Assembly: GCF_904849725.1 (NCBI RefSeq)
Contig: NC_058524.1
Coordinates: forward strand, 508,694,263 to 508,758,262
DNA length: 64,000 nucleotides
Direction of reading: 5' to 3'
Origin: Hordeum vulgare subsp. vulgare
Taxonomy: Eukaryota > Streptophyta > Magnoliopsida > Poales > Poaceae
The translations under genes were made by a program, and so were the position numbers. The notes under the pieces are model-generated. The model ran no database searches and was not told the DNA's origin. It saw nothing but the letters and a program-made list of their open reading frames with translations. This document shows, piece after piece, positions 21,570-32,587 of this stretch (its first letter is position 1; the number at the start of each line of letters is the position of its first letter).

Positions 21570-23816
21570 CTAGAAGAAACCAGCTCTGAATGCTTTGGCG
21601 ACGATTGCCCTTGAGGAGGCATGTTGACCGCAGGTTCCCGAGTGAATATCTTCCAAGATTAACTGCCCCTCCTCAGGAGAGATACACCGCTGAAGGACGC
21701 CTGAAACACTTTCCCTGTACAACTGGTCATCAATGACGGTGAAGGACTTCAACCTGCGAACGATCTGCCTAGCTTGGACTTCGTCTTCTAGTAACTCTTG
21801 CCTCAGGATGTACGCAATGAACGGCACAGTCCATTCGGGAATGACAGCTAGAATCTCCATGATCAAATCATGCACAGCGGGGACCTCGACTTCACTCGGA
21901 TCTGTTGAGCTCTTCGGTTGTATTGGTTCCTCTGTAAAAGGATCTTCTTTCACCGAGGAGAGGTGTAGGTGCTCGAGGCAGACATCACTCGGGACCGGTC
22001 TCCGAGTGTATCCAAGTTTTGCCAATTCATCTCCTGCTTGGTTTTTCAGTCGGGGAACATGGTGAAGTTCCAGACCTTCGAACTTCTTCTCGAGCTTCCT
22101 TACTGCGTTGCAGTATGCAGTCATGGTGGGGTTCCTTACATCCCACTCCTTCATTACTTGATTAACCACCAGATCTGAGTCGCCATAGACCATCAGGCGA
22201 CGGACACCGAGTGTGATGGCCATGCGCAACCCATAAAGGAGAGCTTCGTACTCTGCTTCGTTGTTGGAAGAATCAAAATGTATGTGCAACACATACTTGA
22301 GTTTATCACCTTTTGGGGATATGATCACTACGCCGGCGCCGGAGCCATTCAACATCTTGGTCCCATCGAAGAACATGGTCCAATGAGCCGAGTAGATGTG
22401 AGTCGGTTGTTGTTGTTCTACCCATTCTGCTATGAAGTCAGCCAGAGCTTGAGACTTTATAGCTTTCTTGGCTTCGAACTTGATGTCGCAGTATGGCATC
22501 TCCATTGCCCACTTTGCCACTCGGCCTGATGCGTCCCGATTGTGGAGAATTTCCGACAACGGAGCATCAGATATGACAGACACCGAGTGGTCTTGGAAAT
22601 AATGAGCCACCTTCTTTGCAGTCATGTAGATCCCACAAATAAGCTTCTGATAATGCGGATAGCTCTGCTTGGAAGGAGTCATGACTTCGGAGACATAATA
22701 TACTGGCCGCTGAACCTTGTACGCTTTGCCTTCTTCTTCACGTTCGACTGTCAGAACGGTGCTGACGACTTGATTTGTAGCCGCGATGTACAGAAGAAGG
22801 GGTTCTTTACTGAGCGGGGCAGTAAGAACCGACTGGGTGGAAAGCAGGGCTTTGAGGTTGTCGAATGCAATATGGGCTTCGTCTGTCCACTCGAAGGTAT
22901 CTGACTTCTTCATGAGTCGGTACAGAGGTAATGCCTTCTCGCCGAGTCGAGCGATAAACCTGCTCAAAGCCACTAGGCAACCTGTGAGCCTTTGAACATC
23001 ATGTATTCTTACCGGTCCCTCCATTCGAACAATGGTCCCGATCTTTTCGGGGTTGACATCGATCCCTCGTTCCGAAACGAAGAAACCAAGTAACTTCCCG
23101 CTGGGAACGCCGAATGAACACTTGGGTGGGTTGAGCTTGATATCGTACCTACGTAGGTTGGCGAATGTTTCTGCCAAGTCAGTCAACAGGTCGGAACCTT
23201 TGCGTGACTTGACTACGATATCGTCCATATATGCCTCCACATTTCGACCGATCTGGTCAAGGAGGCATTTTTGGATCATGCGCATAAAAGTTGCTCCGGC
23301 ATTCTTCAAACCGAATGGCATAGTGATGTAACAGAAAGACCCGAATGGGGTGATGAAGGCTGTTTTTAATTCATCTGGACCAGACAGACGGATCTTATGA
23401 TAGCCCGAATAGGCATCAAGGAAGGATAAGCGCTCGCAACCCGCAGTCGAATCAACAATTTGATCAATGCGGGGGAGCGGGAAGTGATCTTTCGGATAGA
23501 CCTTATTGAGATGCTTGAAATCGATGCAAATATGGAGAGACTTGTCCTTCGTGGGCACCATGACAACATTAGCGAGCCACTCGGAGTGGTGTACCTCACA
23601 AATGAAGTTGGCTGCCAAAAGTTTAGCCACCTCCTCTCCGATTGCTTTCCTCTTGTGCGCGGCGGACCGATGCAGGCGTTCTCGGACGAGCCGAACGGCA
23701 GGATCCACATGCAGTCGGTGCTCAGCCAACTCCCTGGGTACACCTGGCATGTCAACAGGCTTCCATGCAAAAATGTCCCAGTTCTCACGGAGGAATTGGA
23801 TGAGCTCGGCTTCCTA
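21570..23816 (-). pseudogene. Reverse transcriptase, degenerate RNase H, archaeal-type RNase H and integrase zinc finger start
   Basis: A 726-codon open frame whose recognisable RT start lies near 23810, in frame with the next part. RT motifs are LSFLDAYSGYHKI, TAFITPFGSFCYITMPFGL and the catalytic YMDDIVV. Then come the thumb/connection and a first RNase H that has lost its active-site pattern. A second RNase H follows with FFDGTKMLNGSG, NNEAEYEALLYG, GDSDLVVNQV and AGDELAKLG, which keeps the Asp/Glu/Asp/Asp set. The frame ends in the first half of the integrase HHCC finger. A single TAG (21570-21572) separates it from the integrase frame. The dual RNase H arrangement is the main reason for the Tat assignment. 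Confidence 0.92.
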
Positions 23817-24755
23817 TTTTGGATCAAGGGTGGTGGAGATGTTTGTCGGGGCAGTGGCGTCGTCCGTCGGGTGGATGCTAACTTTCTTCGTGTCTCTCGC
23901 CGACTGGAATGCGGACTCGGAAGCTAGTTTCTTTGAACGCATCAGGTCAGCGGGGTCGGCGGTCTTCTTGTACTCATCCAGCTCGAGAATAGCCATCTGC
24001 TGATCGGCAATCTTCGACCCCTGCTACAGACACTCCTCGGCCCGCTGCCGATTGCCTGTGACCGTAATCACACCTTTGGGACCTGGCATCTTGAGCTTCA
24101 AATAGACGTAACATGGACGGGCCATGAAACGCACATATGCCGGATGGCCCAGAATCGCATGGTATGCACTCTGGAAGTCCACCACCTCGAATGCCAGCTT
24201 CTCCTTGCGGAAGTTCTTGTCAGAGCCAAAGACGACGTCCAACGCGATCTGGCCGAGTGATTTGGCCTTTCGTCCTGGGACGACTCCGTGGAACTGCATA
24301 CTGCTCTCGCTAAGTTTGGACCTCGGAATGCCCATTCCCTTGAGAGTGTCGGCGTACATGATGTTCAAGCCGCTGCCGCCTTCCATGAGGACTTTGCGCA
24401 GCCTAACTCCTTCCACCACCGGGTCGACGACCAGAGCTTGCTTCCCTGCGGTGGGTACGTGTGCTGGATGGTCCGACTGGTCAAAGGTGATCGCAATCTG
24501 TGACAACTTGAGGAACGTGGGGGTGGATGGGGTTGCCATGTTCACCTCCCTGTTAACCAGCTTCAGTCGACTTTTGCTTTCCACATCAACAAAAATCATC
24601 AACGTTGCATGGACTTGGGGGAACGGATCCTCCTTGTCCTCATCATCCTGCTCTGTGTCCTTTTCACTCGGCTGTCCTTCGCCGAATCCTTGGATCAGGA
24701 GGCGACACTGCCGAGTGGTATGCTTCGGCAATATGGCATTGCCTTCTTCATCCAT
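23817..24755 (-). pseudogene. Protease region of the Tat polyprotein
   Basis: Same frame as RT, with stops at 24024-24026 and 23814-23816. The segment VEGVRLRKVLMEGGSGLNIM is the retropepsin active-site region. Related elements have Asp-Gly-Gly-Ser there, whereas this copy has Glu-Gly-Gly-Ser, which should abolish aspartic protease activity. YHAILGHPAYVRFMA is the second conserved block (Ile-Leu-Gly). The part before it (24600-24755) is the Asp/Glu-rich linker between gag and protease. Confidence 0.85.
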
Positions 24756-24776
24756 CTTTGTGTGGATTGGACATGG

Positions 24777-26490
24777 TTAATCCAGGATGGAATTTCCTGA
24801 CTGCCTTTTCTTGGGGGTGTACTGAGCTTTCCCCTTGCCTTTGAACTTGGCATTTGTAACGGCTGCTGCCTCTGCCTGCGGAGTGGATTGAGCTTTCTGC
24901 TTCTGCTTCCGATTGCTGTTCCCATCTCCATCGGCGACTGACTTATGCATCCCGCTACGTATGCGGTCCTCCTCTTCGCCATTTGCATAGCTCGTAGCTA
25001 TCTCCATCATCTTGCTCATGGAGATGTCGCCTGTCCGACCGAACTTCAGGTACAGATCTCTGTACCACACGCCTGCCTTGAAGGCGCAGACTGCTTGATG
25101 CTCTGTGACGTTCTCCACCGTGTGGTAGAGGGTCATCCAGCGCTGGATGAAATCACGCAAGGGCTCGTTCTGCTTCTGGACACAGTGCTAGAGCTCTACG
25201 AAACCAGCAAGGCGTTTGCACGTACCCTCTGAAGGTATTGATGAAGACTCGGGACAGATCGGCCCTGCTGTAGATGTTTGACGGAGCTAACTGGTTTAGC
25301 CAAGCTCGCGCCGAGCCGTCGAGCATCAGGGGGAGATGTTTCATGGCGACATGGTCATCTCCGCCACCGATCTGGACCGTCACTCCGTAGTCGTGGAACC
25401 AAGTCTCTGGTTTGGACTCTCCTGTGAACTTGCTGATTCCCGTCGCCAATCGGAAGTTGGGAGGGATGTCAGCTGAGCGGATGGCCCGACTGAAGCACTC
25501 GGGGCCAGAAACGACGGTCCTGCTTCCACTCGGACGGTCTCTATCGTGACCATCACGGTGGGCCCGACTTCTGTCGACCTTCTTCTGGGTGATGTACCCT
25601 CTTGCATCAGGCCTTGGATCATGTGCGTCACCGACTGAATGACGATCATCGTGATGCCGGAGGAGACCGAATGGGAAGCGGATTCCGACTCGGGTCCCTG
25701 GAACGGCCGCCTCCTCTGCGTCGTTGATGAGAGTCGGGACTGAAAACCGACCGATGCATGTTTGCATGAACAAAACTGTTGTGGATCCTGTTGTGCGACT
25801 GGGAGACCGCCGAATTTTGCTGCTGCGCTGTATGCAACAGGGCACGGATCTGCTCGATCCCTCTACCAGCCTCTGAATCAGTTGGCTGGAGAGAATCGGC
25901 TATCCTGGCGGCCGCAGCCAAGTTGAGGATGGGTGTGCGGGACACCTCGACGTTGCTCTAGCGAGAGCGTCGACTGGAAGAACGATGGTGTTGACGACGA
26001 GCGCCGGATGTTTCTCCGAACTCACGCTCGTTCCGTCCAGTCCCGAGGGGACTTTTGTGTGAATTGGCCATGAGAACTTTGGCTGCTGGCCCGCGACCCG
26101 GATACTCGGAAGGTAGCTCAGTCGGAACTGACTCCGAGCACTGGGATGGCGGCGGGACCACAACCGATTCGAGCACCGCCACTTAAGTGGACGTGCTCTG
26201 TCGCGCCTGGGCGTGTCGCACCCAACGCTGGAGCCGCGGACGACGGGATCGCTTGTTGCAGCGCGTGATAGGGGCGAGGATCGACACCGGGGCCGATGGC
26301 TGGAGAAGAAGAACACCGCAGGAACTGGCACGGAAGTGCGTAGCCCCACGACTGGGAAGCGCCTCGACGTCGAGGGGCGCATCCCGAAGCCATGCCAAAT
26401 CGTCGGCGATGAAGGAGAGGGCACCGAAGAGGATCTCATGACCCATGCACAGATCTCCGCCGGAAGACATGACGAAAAGATGAAATCGCA
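24777..26490 (-). pseudogene. Gag of the Tat element, heavily frameshifted
   Basis: The start is probably MSSGGDLCMGHEI near 26469. The conserved gag core (FTGESKPETWFHDYGVTV, GSARAWLNQL, RADLSRVFINTF) lies at 25230-25500. The core after a frameshift near 25190-25220 (FIQRWMTLYHTVENV) and a Lys-rich tail (KKRQSGNSILD) end at a stop at 24777-24779. The N-terminal part also changes frame between 25646 and 26180. Gag forms the particle and carries the RNA. This copy could not be translated as one protein. Confidence 0.75.
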
Positions 26491-26497
26491 AACTCGT

Positions 26498-26563
26498 ATT
26501 TTTCTCTTTCAGTTTGTCAACTTAATTTCTTGAGGACAACCAAGGCTTTAAGCTTGGGGGAGT
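26498..26563 (+). mobile_element. Remnant of an Athila-like internal 3' end with PPT
   Basis: CTCTTTCAGTTTGTCAACT ... GAGGACAACCAAGGCTTTAAG followed by AGCTTGGGGGAGT is the same tail that precedes the LTRs at 52559 and 61555. It is truncated on the left against the Tat gag. Because the LTR that follows is also followed by a PBS and gag (54926 on), this LTR has internal sequence of its own family on both sides. Confidence 0.8.
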
Positions 26564-27279
26564 TGATACGCCTCCATCGTATCTACTTTTCTGAACTCTT
26601 TTGCCCTTGTTTTGTACTCTAATTTGCATGATTTGAATGAAACTAACCCGAACTAACGCTGTTTTGAGAATGACCTAAAAATTTGTGCATAAATAAAAGT
26701 TCTCAGAATGACCTAAAAATTTACAGAGAATTTTTCTGGAATTAATGAAAAATACCTGCGCAAACATCCACCGGAGGAGGTGAGCCAGTGGGTCACAAGC
26801 CCAGGTGGCGCAGCCACCCCCTTGGCCGCGCCTGGTAGGCTTGTGGGGCCCACGAGGCTCCACCGCCTCCAATCTCAGCTCTATATATTCTGTTTTGCCC
26901 GGAAAAAAATCAAGGAGAAGGATTCATCGCGTTTTACGATACGGAGGCGCCGCCACCTCCTGTTCTTCATCTGGAGGGCGGATCTGGAGTCCGTTCTAGG
27001 CTCCGGAGAGGGGAAATCGTCGCCATCGTCATCATCAACCTTCCTCCGTCGCCAATTCCCTGATGCTCTTCACCGTTCGTGAGTAATCTCATGTAATCGA
27101 GTTAGTTTTGACGGGGATTGATCCCTAATATCCACTATGTTCTGAGATTGATGTTGCTACTACTTTGCCATGCTTAATGCTTGTCACTTGGGCCCGAGTG
27201 CCATGATTTCAGATCTGAACCTATTATGTTGTCGCCAATATATGTGTGTTTTAGATCCTATCTTGCAAGTTGTAGTCAT
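26564..27279 (+). repeat. LTR of Athila-like copy d, first part
   Basis: It starts TGATACGCCTCCATCGTATC after the PPT and is homologous to 61555-62270. A 51-52 bp stretch present near 62089-62140 is missing at about 27092. The LTR is cut at 27279 by the LTR of copy a and resumes at 54283. The two parts plus the missing bases add up to about 1405 bp, the length of the LTR at 61555. TATATATTC at about 26881 marks the promoter position. Confidence 0.85.
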
Positions 27280-28493
27280 TGATATGTCTCCATCGTATCT
27301 ACTTTTCCGAACTCTTTTGCCCTTGTTTTGGACTCTAATTTGCATGGTTTGAATGAAACTAACCCGGACTGACGCTGTTTTCAGCAGAATTGCTATGGTG
27401 TTGTTTTTGTGCAGAAATGAAAGTTCTCGGAACGTCCTGAAAATTTACGGAGAATTTTTCTGGAAAATACGAAAAATACCTGCGCAAAGATCCACCAGAG
27501 GGGGTGGGCTAGTGGGCCACAAGCCCTGTTCCCGCGGCCACCCCCTGGCCGTGGCAACCAAGCTTGTGGGGCCCACGTGGCTCTGCCGCCCCCAATCTCA
27601 GCTCTATAAATTCACTTTCGCCCTGAAAAAAAATCAGAAGAAAAGATTTCGTCGCGTTTGCGATACGGAGGCGCCGCCACATCCTGTTCTTCATCTGGAG
27701 GACAGATCTGGAGTCCGTTTTGGGCTCCGGAGAGGGGAAATCGTCGCCATCGTCATCATCAACCTTCTTCCCTCTCGAATTTCATGAAGCTCTTCATCGT
27801 TCGTGAGTAATCTATTCGTAGGCTCGCTGGGCGCTAATGAGTAGGCTGAGATCTATCAATTAATCGAATTAGTTTTGACGGGGATTGATCCCTAGTATCC
27901 ACTATGTTCTGAGATTGATGTTGCTACTACTTTGCCATGCTTAATGCTTGTCACTAGGGCCCGAGTGCCATGATTTCAGATCTGAAATTATTATGTTTTT
28001 ACCAATATATGTGTGTTTTAGATCCAATCTTGCGAGTTGTAGTTACCTACTATGTGTTATGCCCCGGCAACCTCGGAGTGACAATAACCGGAACCACTCC
28101 GGGTGATGATCATAGTTTGAGGAGTTCATGTGTTCTCCAAGTGCTAATGCGTTGTTCCGGTTCTTTGTTAAAAGGAGAACCTTAATATCTTGTAGTATCC
28201 TTTTGGACCCCGCTGCCACGGGAGGGATGGACAATAGATGTCATGCAAGTTCTTTTCCCTAAGCACGTATGACTACACACGGAATGCATGCCTACATCAC
28301 ATTGACGAACGGGAGCTAGCCACATATCTCTCCGTGTTATAACTGTTGCATGATGAATATCATCCAAATGAATCACCGACCCATTGCCTACGAGTTCGTC
28401 CCACTGCTGCTGTTACTTGTTTTGCTCCACTGCTGTTACTTGCTCTGCACTGCTGTTGTTACTATTGTTGCTACTTGCTACTACTGTTACTAC
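27280..28493 (+). repeat. 5' LTR of Athila-like copy a, first part
   Basis: It begins TGATATGTCTCCATCGTATC, preceded by GTCAT. The other side of the block (54283-54287) has GTCAC, so the target duplication matches at 4 of 5 positions. The uninterrupted LTR at 62311 shows that the original target read GTCAC. The LTR is interrupted at 28493 by the Tat-type element and continues at 33127. The total of about 1717 bp compares with 1724 bp for the LTR at 52559. Confidence 0.85.
27605..27610 (+). promoter_or_regulatory. TATA box of the Athila-like LTR
   Basis: CTCTATAAATTCACTTTCG: the same TATAAA context is conserved in the sister LTRs at 36501-36506 and 52885-52890. It is followed by a purine-rich leader and the conserved ACGGAGGCGCCGCCAC block. 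Confidence 0.65.
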
Positions 28494-29032
28494 TGACGGG
28501 GATATAGCCCTAGGGTAGGGTCATAAGTCTGACCAATACATCCTACCCAAGGGCACCTCATTATTAGTTTAAGGACTACAAGGGAAATTCCTACTGGATC
28601 GTGACAACATCTAATCCACTCGGATGACAGTCAACCACTCAGCCGTATGACTCACTCGGTCAAGCAAATACCAACAGTCGGCAAGACATCTGTAGTAGGC
28701 TGACATTATGGCATCAATGCCCCATCTTGTAACATAAGAGGTGAGGAGGTGGCACACTCTATATAAGCCACCCCCCTCCACATAGCTGCGGGCTAGGCTT
28801 CTTCTCCCCCTGCGGGCTCATTCCTTTCCCTGGAGCTCTAGCTCTCTCTATACAATGTAACTCATGTCCATGACACATAAAACAAGCCTCTCCGGAGCAC
28901 GAGACGTAGGGTTGTTATCTCCACTGTGAGAGGCCTGAACTCGCTAAAACCACCGTGTCACCCATGTGCATCTTGATAGATCATGCTTCGTTATCCTACC
29001 CTCTTTTTATTGTCGGAATCGTTACCACGACA
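28494..29032 (+). repeat. 5' LTR of the non-autonomous Tat-type element
   Basis: 539 bp, TG...CA ends, TATATAA at 28760-28766 in the context ACACTCTATATAAGCCACC. The corresponding minus-strand LTR at 14505 has CACTCTATATAAGCCGCCC at the same place. Homology to the 14505 LTR is continuous but diverged. Confidence 0.92.
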
Positions 29033-29034
29033 TT

Positions 29035-29052
29035 TGGCGCCCACCGTGGGGC
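29035..29052 (+). other. Primer-binding site of the Tat-type element
   Basis: TGGCGCCCACCGTGGGGC begins two bases after the LTR end. This form of PBS is usual in grass Tat-clade Gypsy elements. The primer tRNA is not assigned here. Confidence 0.8.
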
Positions 29053-30340
29053 ATGGCGTCTATCGAGCCATGATGCATACGGTTTGTGTTCGCTCTTATA
29101 TCTATTTTTTCTGTTTTTGATGCATCTTACTTCTATCAAGAACAGGAACACCTCGATGATTCGGTATTTTCCACCGGAGACAAGCCATTTGTCAACGAAG
29201 AATTCAATCAGTGAACCTCCGGCCATCAGCTGGAACTTGATCGATGGTCCAGCTCCCGAGCGTCCAAGCACCATTATTGATGGCCTCTTCCTCGAGTCGA
29301 CTACACAATGGCGGATTCCTCAATGGGAGCGTGGACCCGACATGGTGCGAATGTCGGGGCTTGCCATGTATCTACACTTGGCGGATCCTCCCTATAGCAT
29401 CAACCATCCGACGTGGCGCCGGCGTCGAGGCTGGCCGCGTCCTCGACCGTGGCACCTCCCCATACGGTCGACTGCAGACGGTAATCTCTGCGGTAGAGAC
29501 ACGGCTTCGATGCGCGTGTGCCGGTGCTGGCCGCTCGTGCTCAACCGCGACACTTCCCTTCCTCTGGGCAAATGCTCGACGGCGCTGGCCCGACCGGCGC
29601 TCTGGCTCCTCGAGCGACAGGTCGCAGCAACCGGCACGTGGGTCTCCCCTGCCTGTCGACTGCTCGGTAGTGGCCCACGCGCCGGGGAGGCGCACAGTCA
29701 ATCGGCGTCCCTGACGTTGATGGTCCAGCGGCCGCCTGTGCGGTGGAGGCATAGGGCTGGCGCAACGCCACAACCAGGACAGTCTGCTCCACCATGACGG
29801 TACCTTGCTCCATTCTACCAATTTCTGCCCATAAATCGCGTCAGTTTGTCAAGCAGGATGTGCACATGTAAGGAAAGCATGCAGCAACGCTTGCGGCTTG
29901 AGTGCCTGGGTAGGACCGGCCCACCATTACATGTGTATAATACGCAGCATGCTAGTCTTAGTTATGCGGCGATTAACACCCATGCTTAATTGCACGCTCT
30001 TAAAATGAGTAACATAGATGTTATTTCATCATGAAGTCTGAAATTGCTTACCTTTCAGTTTCCACACCGATTAATTCGTGCATGCATGCACGGCCATCCG
30101 TGGTCTTTACTTCTTGGAAAATAGCATCCATATGTGGATACTTTAGTCCAACAAAAAATATTTTTGGATGTACGTGTATTTGCTAACTTGCAGGCTTACT
30201 CAGACAAATAACGCCGCCCGGCCAACTCATCATTTATTACACTCGGCTGATGGTGTGGCGACCGGATCGCGGCCCAGCTGTGGTTCATTCGGCCGATTCT
30301 CCTTTTCACTCGGTCGGCTAACGAACAGGTTACCTGGATG
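29053..30340 (+). other. Interior leader of the non-autonomous element, no recognisable gene
   Basis: 29053-29250 is a moderately AT-rich leader. 29280-29800 is GC-rich with open frames on both strands but no domain I know, and the apparent gag-like start has several stops. 29830-30180 is AT-rich with nothing notable. A decayed gag N-terminus is possible but not supported by a motif. Confidence 0.4.
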
Positions 30341-30349
30341 CCTCCGCGC

Positions 30350-31275
30350 ACCATTCTCAACAACATTCTCGATATGGCTGCCCCGCGCACCGTTACACGA
30401 AAAGTGGACGCTCCTTCGTCACTCGGTCGCTCCGCGCACCGTCACTCAACAGGACGCATCTTCGTCACTCGGGAGCTCCGCGCATCGCCACTTGACTGGA
30501 AGCTCCTTCGTAACCTGGCCGCCCCGTGCGTCACCACTTGGCGAGACAGACCTGCATCACTCCGTCGCTCCGCGCACCTTCACTCAGTTGGTCGCTCCTT
30601 CATCACTCGGCTGCTCCCGTGCCGTCAGAAAGCTAAGTCATTCTCCATACGCTTCATTCAATTAAATAGTTGCTTCCGCATTACCGAGTGTCGAGGAAGT
30701 CGCACATGACGTTCACTCGGAGGCCACGCCACCGAGTGTACCTCTGCACTCGGTTGTCTATTTTCATGTGGGAACACTTCACTTCCGCTTCGTTTTGGTC
30801 CAGTACTCAAACGAGTTCAGTCGAATCCTTCACTTGCATAAGTACAGTCGGATCCTGCACAAGTACAACCACCTGGCACACCTACTGGGTGTCTATGGGT
30901 GTTATTTACACAAACTATTTCAGAAAAGGTCAAACTACTTTGATAAATTTTCATGTTGGCTTGTGCTATTTTTCATATATAGGTTACGCGATCACTCGAC
31001 GCATCCGTGTGCCATCCTCGTCCCTACTCAGGCTCAGTCGCCGCAACAATCATTTGTACGTTTTCACGTGTACGGAAGCCCCTTCGATGACGTAGTGGAC
31101 ACGGCCGCCCCGTGTGCCGTCAGTGGGTCGGACGCCTCCTCGACATACATCACTTGGACGCCCCGCGTGTTGCCACTCAGTCGGACTCGTCTACCTCACT
31201 CGGATGCCCCACGCATCGCCACTCCATGTGGCACGTCTTCATCACTCGGACGCCCCGCGCGCCACCGCTCGGCTT
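30350..31275 (+). repeat. Two blocks of degenerate ~45-bp tandem repeats
   Basis: At 30350-30620 and 31090-31275 a unit of about 45 bp recurs, with the core CACTCGGTCGCTCCGCGCACC and variants (CACTCGGACGCCCCGCGCGCC). Copies are seen near 30420, 30466, 30513, 30558, 31159, 31197 and 31242. The stretch between the blocks (30630-31080) is unrelated and AT-richer. This repeat is not seen in the full Tat element at 14505-26497. Confidence 0.75.
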
Positions 31276-31279
31276 AACT

Positions 31280-32115
31280 GCGATTTAGTATCGCCTAAGT
31301 TAAAACTACTTCGAGTACGGACACGCTCCACACTCGGGAACTTAATTGCGGCTCCGTATCGCCTAAGTTAAAACTACTACGAGTACGGACACGCTCCACA
31401 CTCGGGAACTTAGCTGTGACTCCGTGTCGCCTAAGTTAAAACAACTCTGAGTGCGGACATGCTCCACACTCGGGGGGCTTAGCTGCGACTCCGTATCACC
31501 TAAGTTAAAAACAACTCTGAGTGCGGACATGCTCCACACTCGGGGGCTTAGCTGCGACTCTGTATCGCCTAAGTTAAAAACAACTCTGAGTGCGGACATG
31601 CTCCACACTCGGGGGCTTACCTGCGACTCTGTATCGCCTAAGTTAAAAACAACTCTGAGTGCGGACATGCTCCACACTCGGGGGCTTAGCTGCGACTCTG
31701 TATCGCCTAAGTTAAAAACAACTCTGAGTGCGGACATGCTCCACACTCGGGGGCTTAGCTGCGACTCCGTATCGCCTAAGTTAAAAACAACTCTGAGTGC
31801 GGACATGCTCCACACTCGGAGGCTTACCTGCGATTCCATATCGCCTAAGTTAAAACAACTCTGAGTGCGGACATGCTCCACACTCGGGGGCTTAGCTGCG
31901 ACTCTGTATCGCCTAAGTTCAAACTACTCCGAGTGCGGACATGCTCCACACCCGCGTATCGCCTAAGTTAAAAACAACTCTGAGTGCGGACATGCTTCGC
32001 ACTCGGGGGCTTCACTGCGACTCTGTATCACCTAAGTAAAAACTACTCCGAGTACAGACACGCTCCACACTCGGGAACTTAGCTGCGACCCCGTATCACC
32101 TAAGTTAAAAAATAC
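31280..32115 (-). repeat. 69-bp tandem array, homologous to the array at 19313-20500
   Basis: About 11 copies of a 69-bp unit with GAGTGCGGACATGCTCCACAC, read here as GAGTGCGGACATGCTCC plus ACACTCGGGGGCTTAGCTGC and ATCGCCTAAGTT. Starts at 31449, 31519, 31588, 31657 and 31726 show the 69-70 bp period. The reverse complement contains ACTTAGGCGAT and CTAAGCCCCCGAGTG, which correspond to ACTTAGGCGAC and CTAAGTCCCCGAGTG of the Tat array. In element orientation both arrays therefore read the same way, since the Tat element is on the minus strand. Confidence 0.9.
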
Positions 32116-32587
32116 ACTCGGAGACTTGACTTTGATCCATAAATCATATAATGCAGATCCAACAAACATTTAACATGACAAGCACTGGAAGTCTTAAACC
32201 CTCTGCCAGACTCATCTAGTCCGACAGAGGCTCGGGGACTACACCCAGTGGGTGCACTGAGTGTGCCCCCACCGGAAGAGAAATACAAAAAAAAACATTC
32301 TGCTTGGTCAGGTCTAGCAACAACATTCAAGTTCAACAGATTCAACAGACTCCAACCGACTACCAACAATCAGTTAGAGTCTCAAGATCATGTTGGTCAC
32401 TCGGATCTACTTCAATTCTCAAGTTCACTTGGACATACTACTCAACAGAATCGATCAGGGCGAATGATGGATACTTCAATCGACGCACGGTTCTGTAAGG
32501 CCCTGAAGCACGTTCAAGTTCGGTCTCCAGCTACAAGATTTACATCGACACCTTCACCACTCGGACCCTGATCCATTCGGGGGCTAA
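32116..32587 (+). other. 3' tail of the non-autonomous element with hairpin motif and PPT
   Basis: CTCGGGGACTACACCCAGTG at 32230 followed by GGGTGCACTGAGTGTGCCCCC is the reverse complement of the intron hairpin motif at 17893-17940. Before the LTR, CCTGATCCATTCGGGGGCTAA is the PPT region shared with 15039-15060. The rest has no coding potential that I trust. Confidence 0.7.

Larger units (their letters stand above)
14505..26497 (-). mobile_element. Tat-clade Ty3/gypsy element, 5' LTR lost
   Basis: Minus-strand element with its 3' LTR at 14505-15038, PPT at 15039-15060, a 70-bp tandem array, and gag-pro-RT-RH-aRH-INT from about 26490 down to 20601. An extra spliced gene lies in antisense orientation (15557-19047). 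A second, archaeal-type RNase H after the RT/RNase H unit, tandem repeats and extra ORFs near the 3' end are established traits of the Tat/Ogre lineage. The 5' LTR and PBS are missing: at about 26497 the sequence changes to the 3' tail of an Athila-like element. GCGAG (14500-14504) would be one target duplication copy. Confidence 0.85.

Noticed and set aside
20843..24844. Several plus-strand open frames opposite the Tat pol gene, up to 218 codons
   Set aside because: They are mirror frames of well-supported minus-strand RT, integrase and protease and show no motifs.
31363..31881. Open frames of 137-172 codons with a repeated peptide on both strands
   Set aside because: They exist because the 69-bp unit (23 codons) has no stop in those frames. 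There is no start context, no domain and no conservation outside the array.
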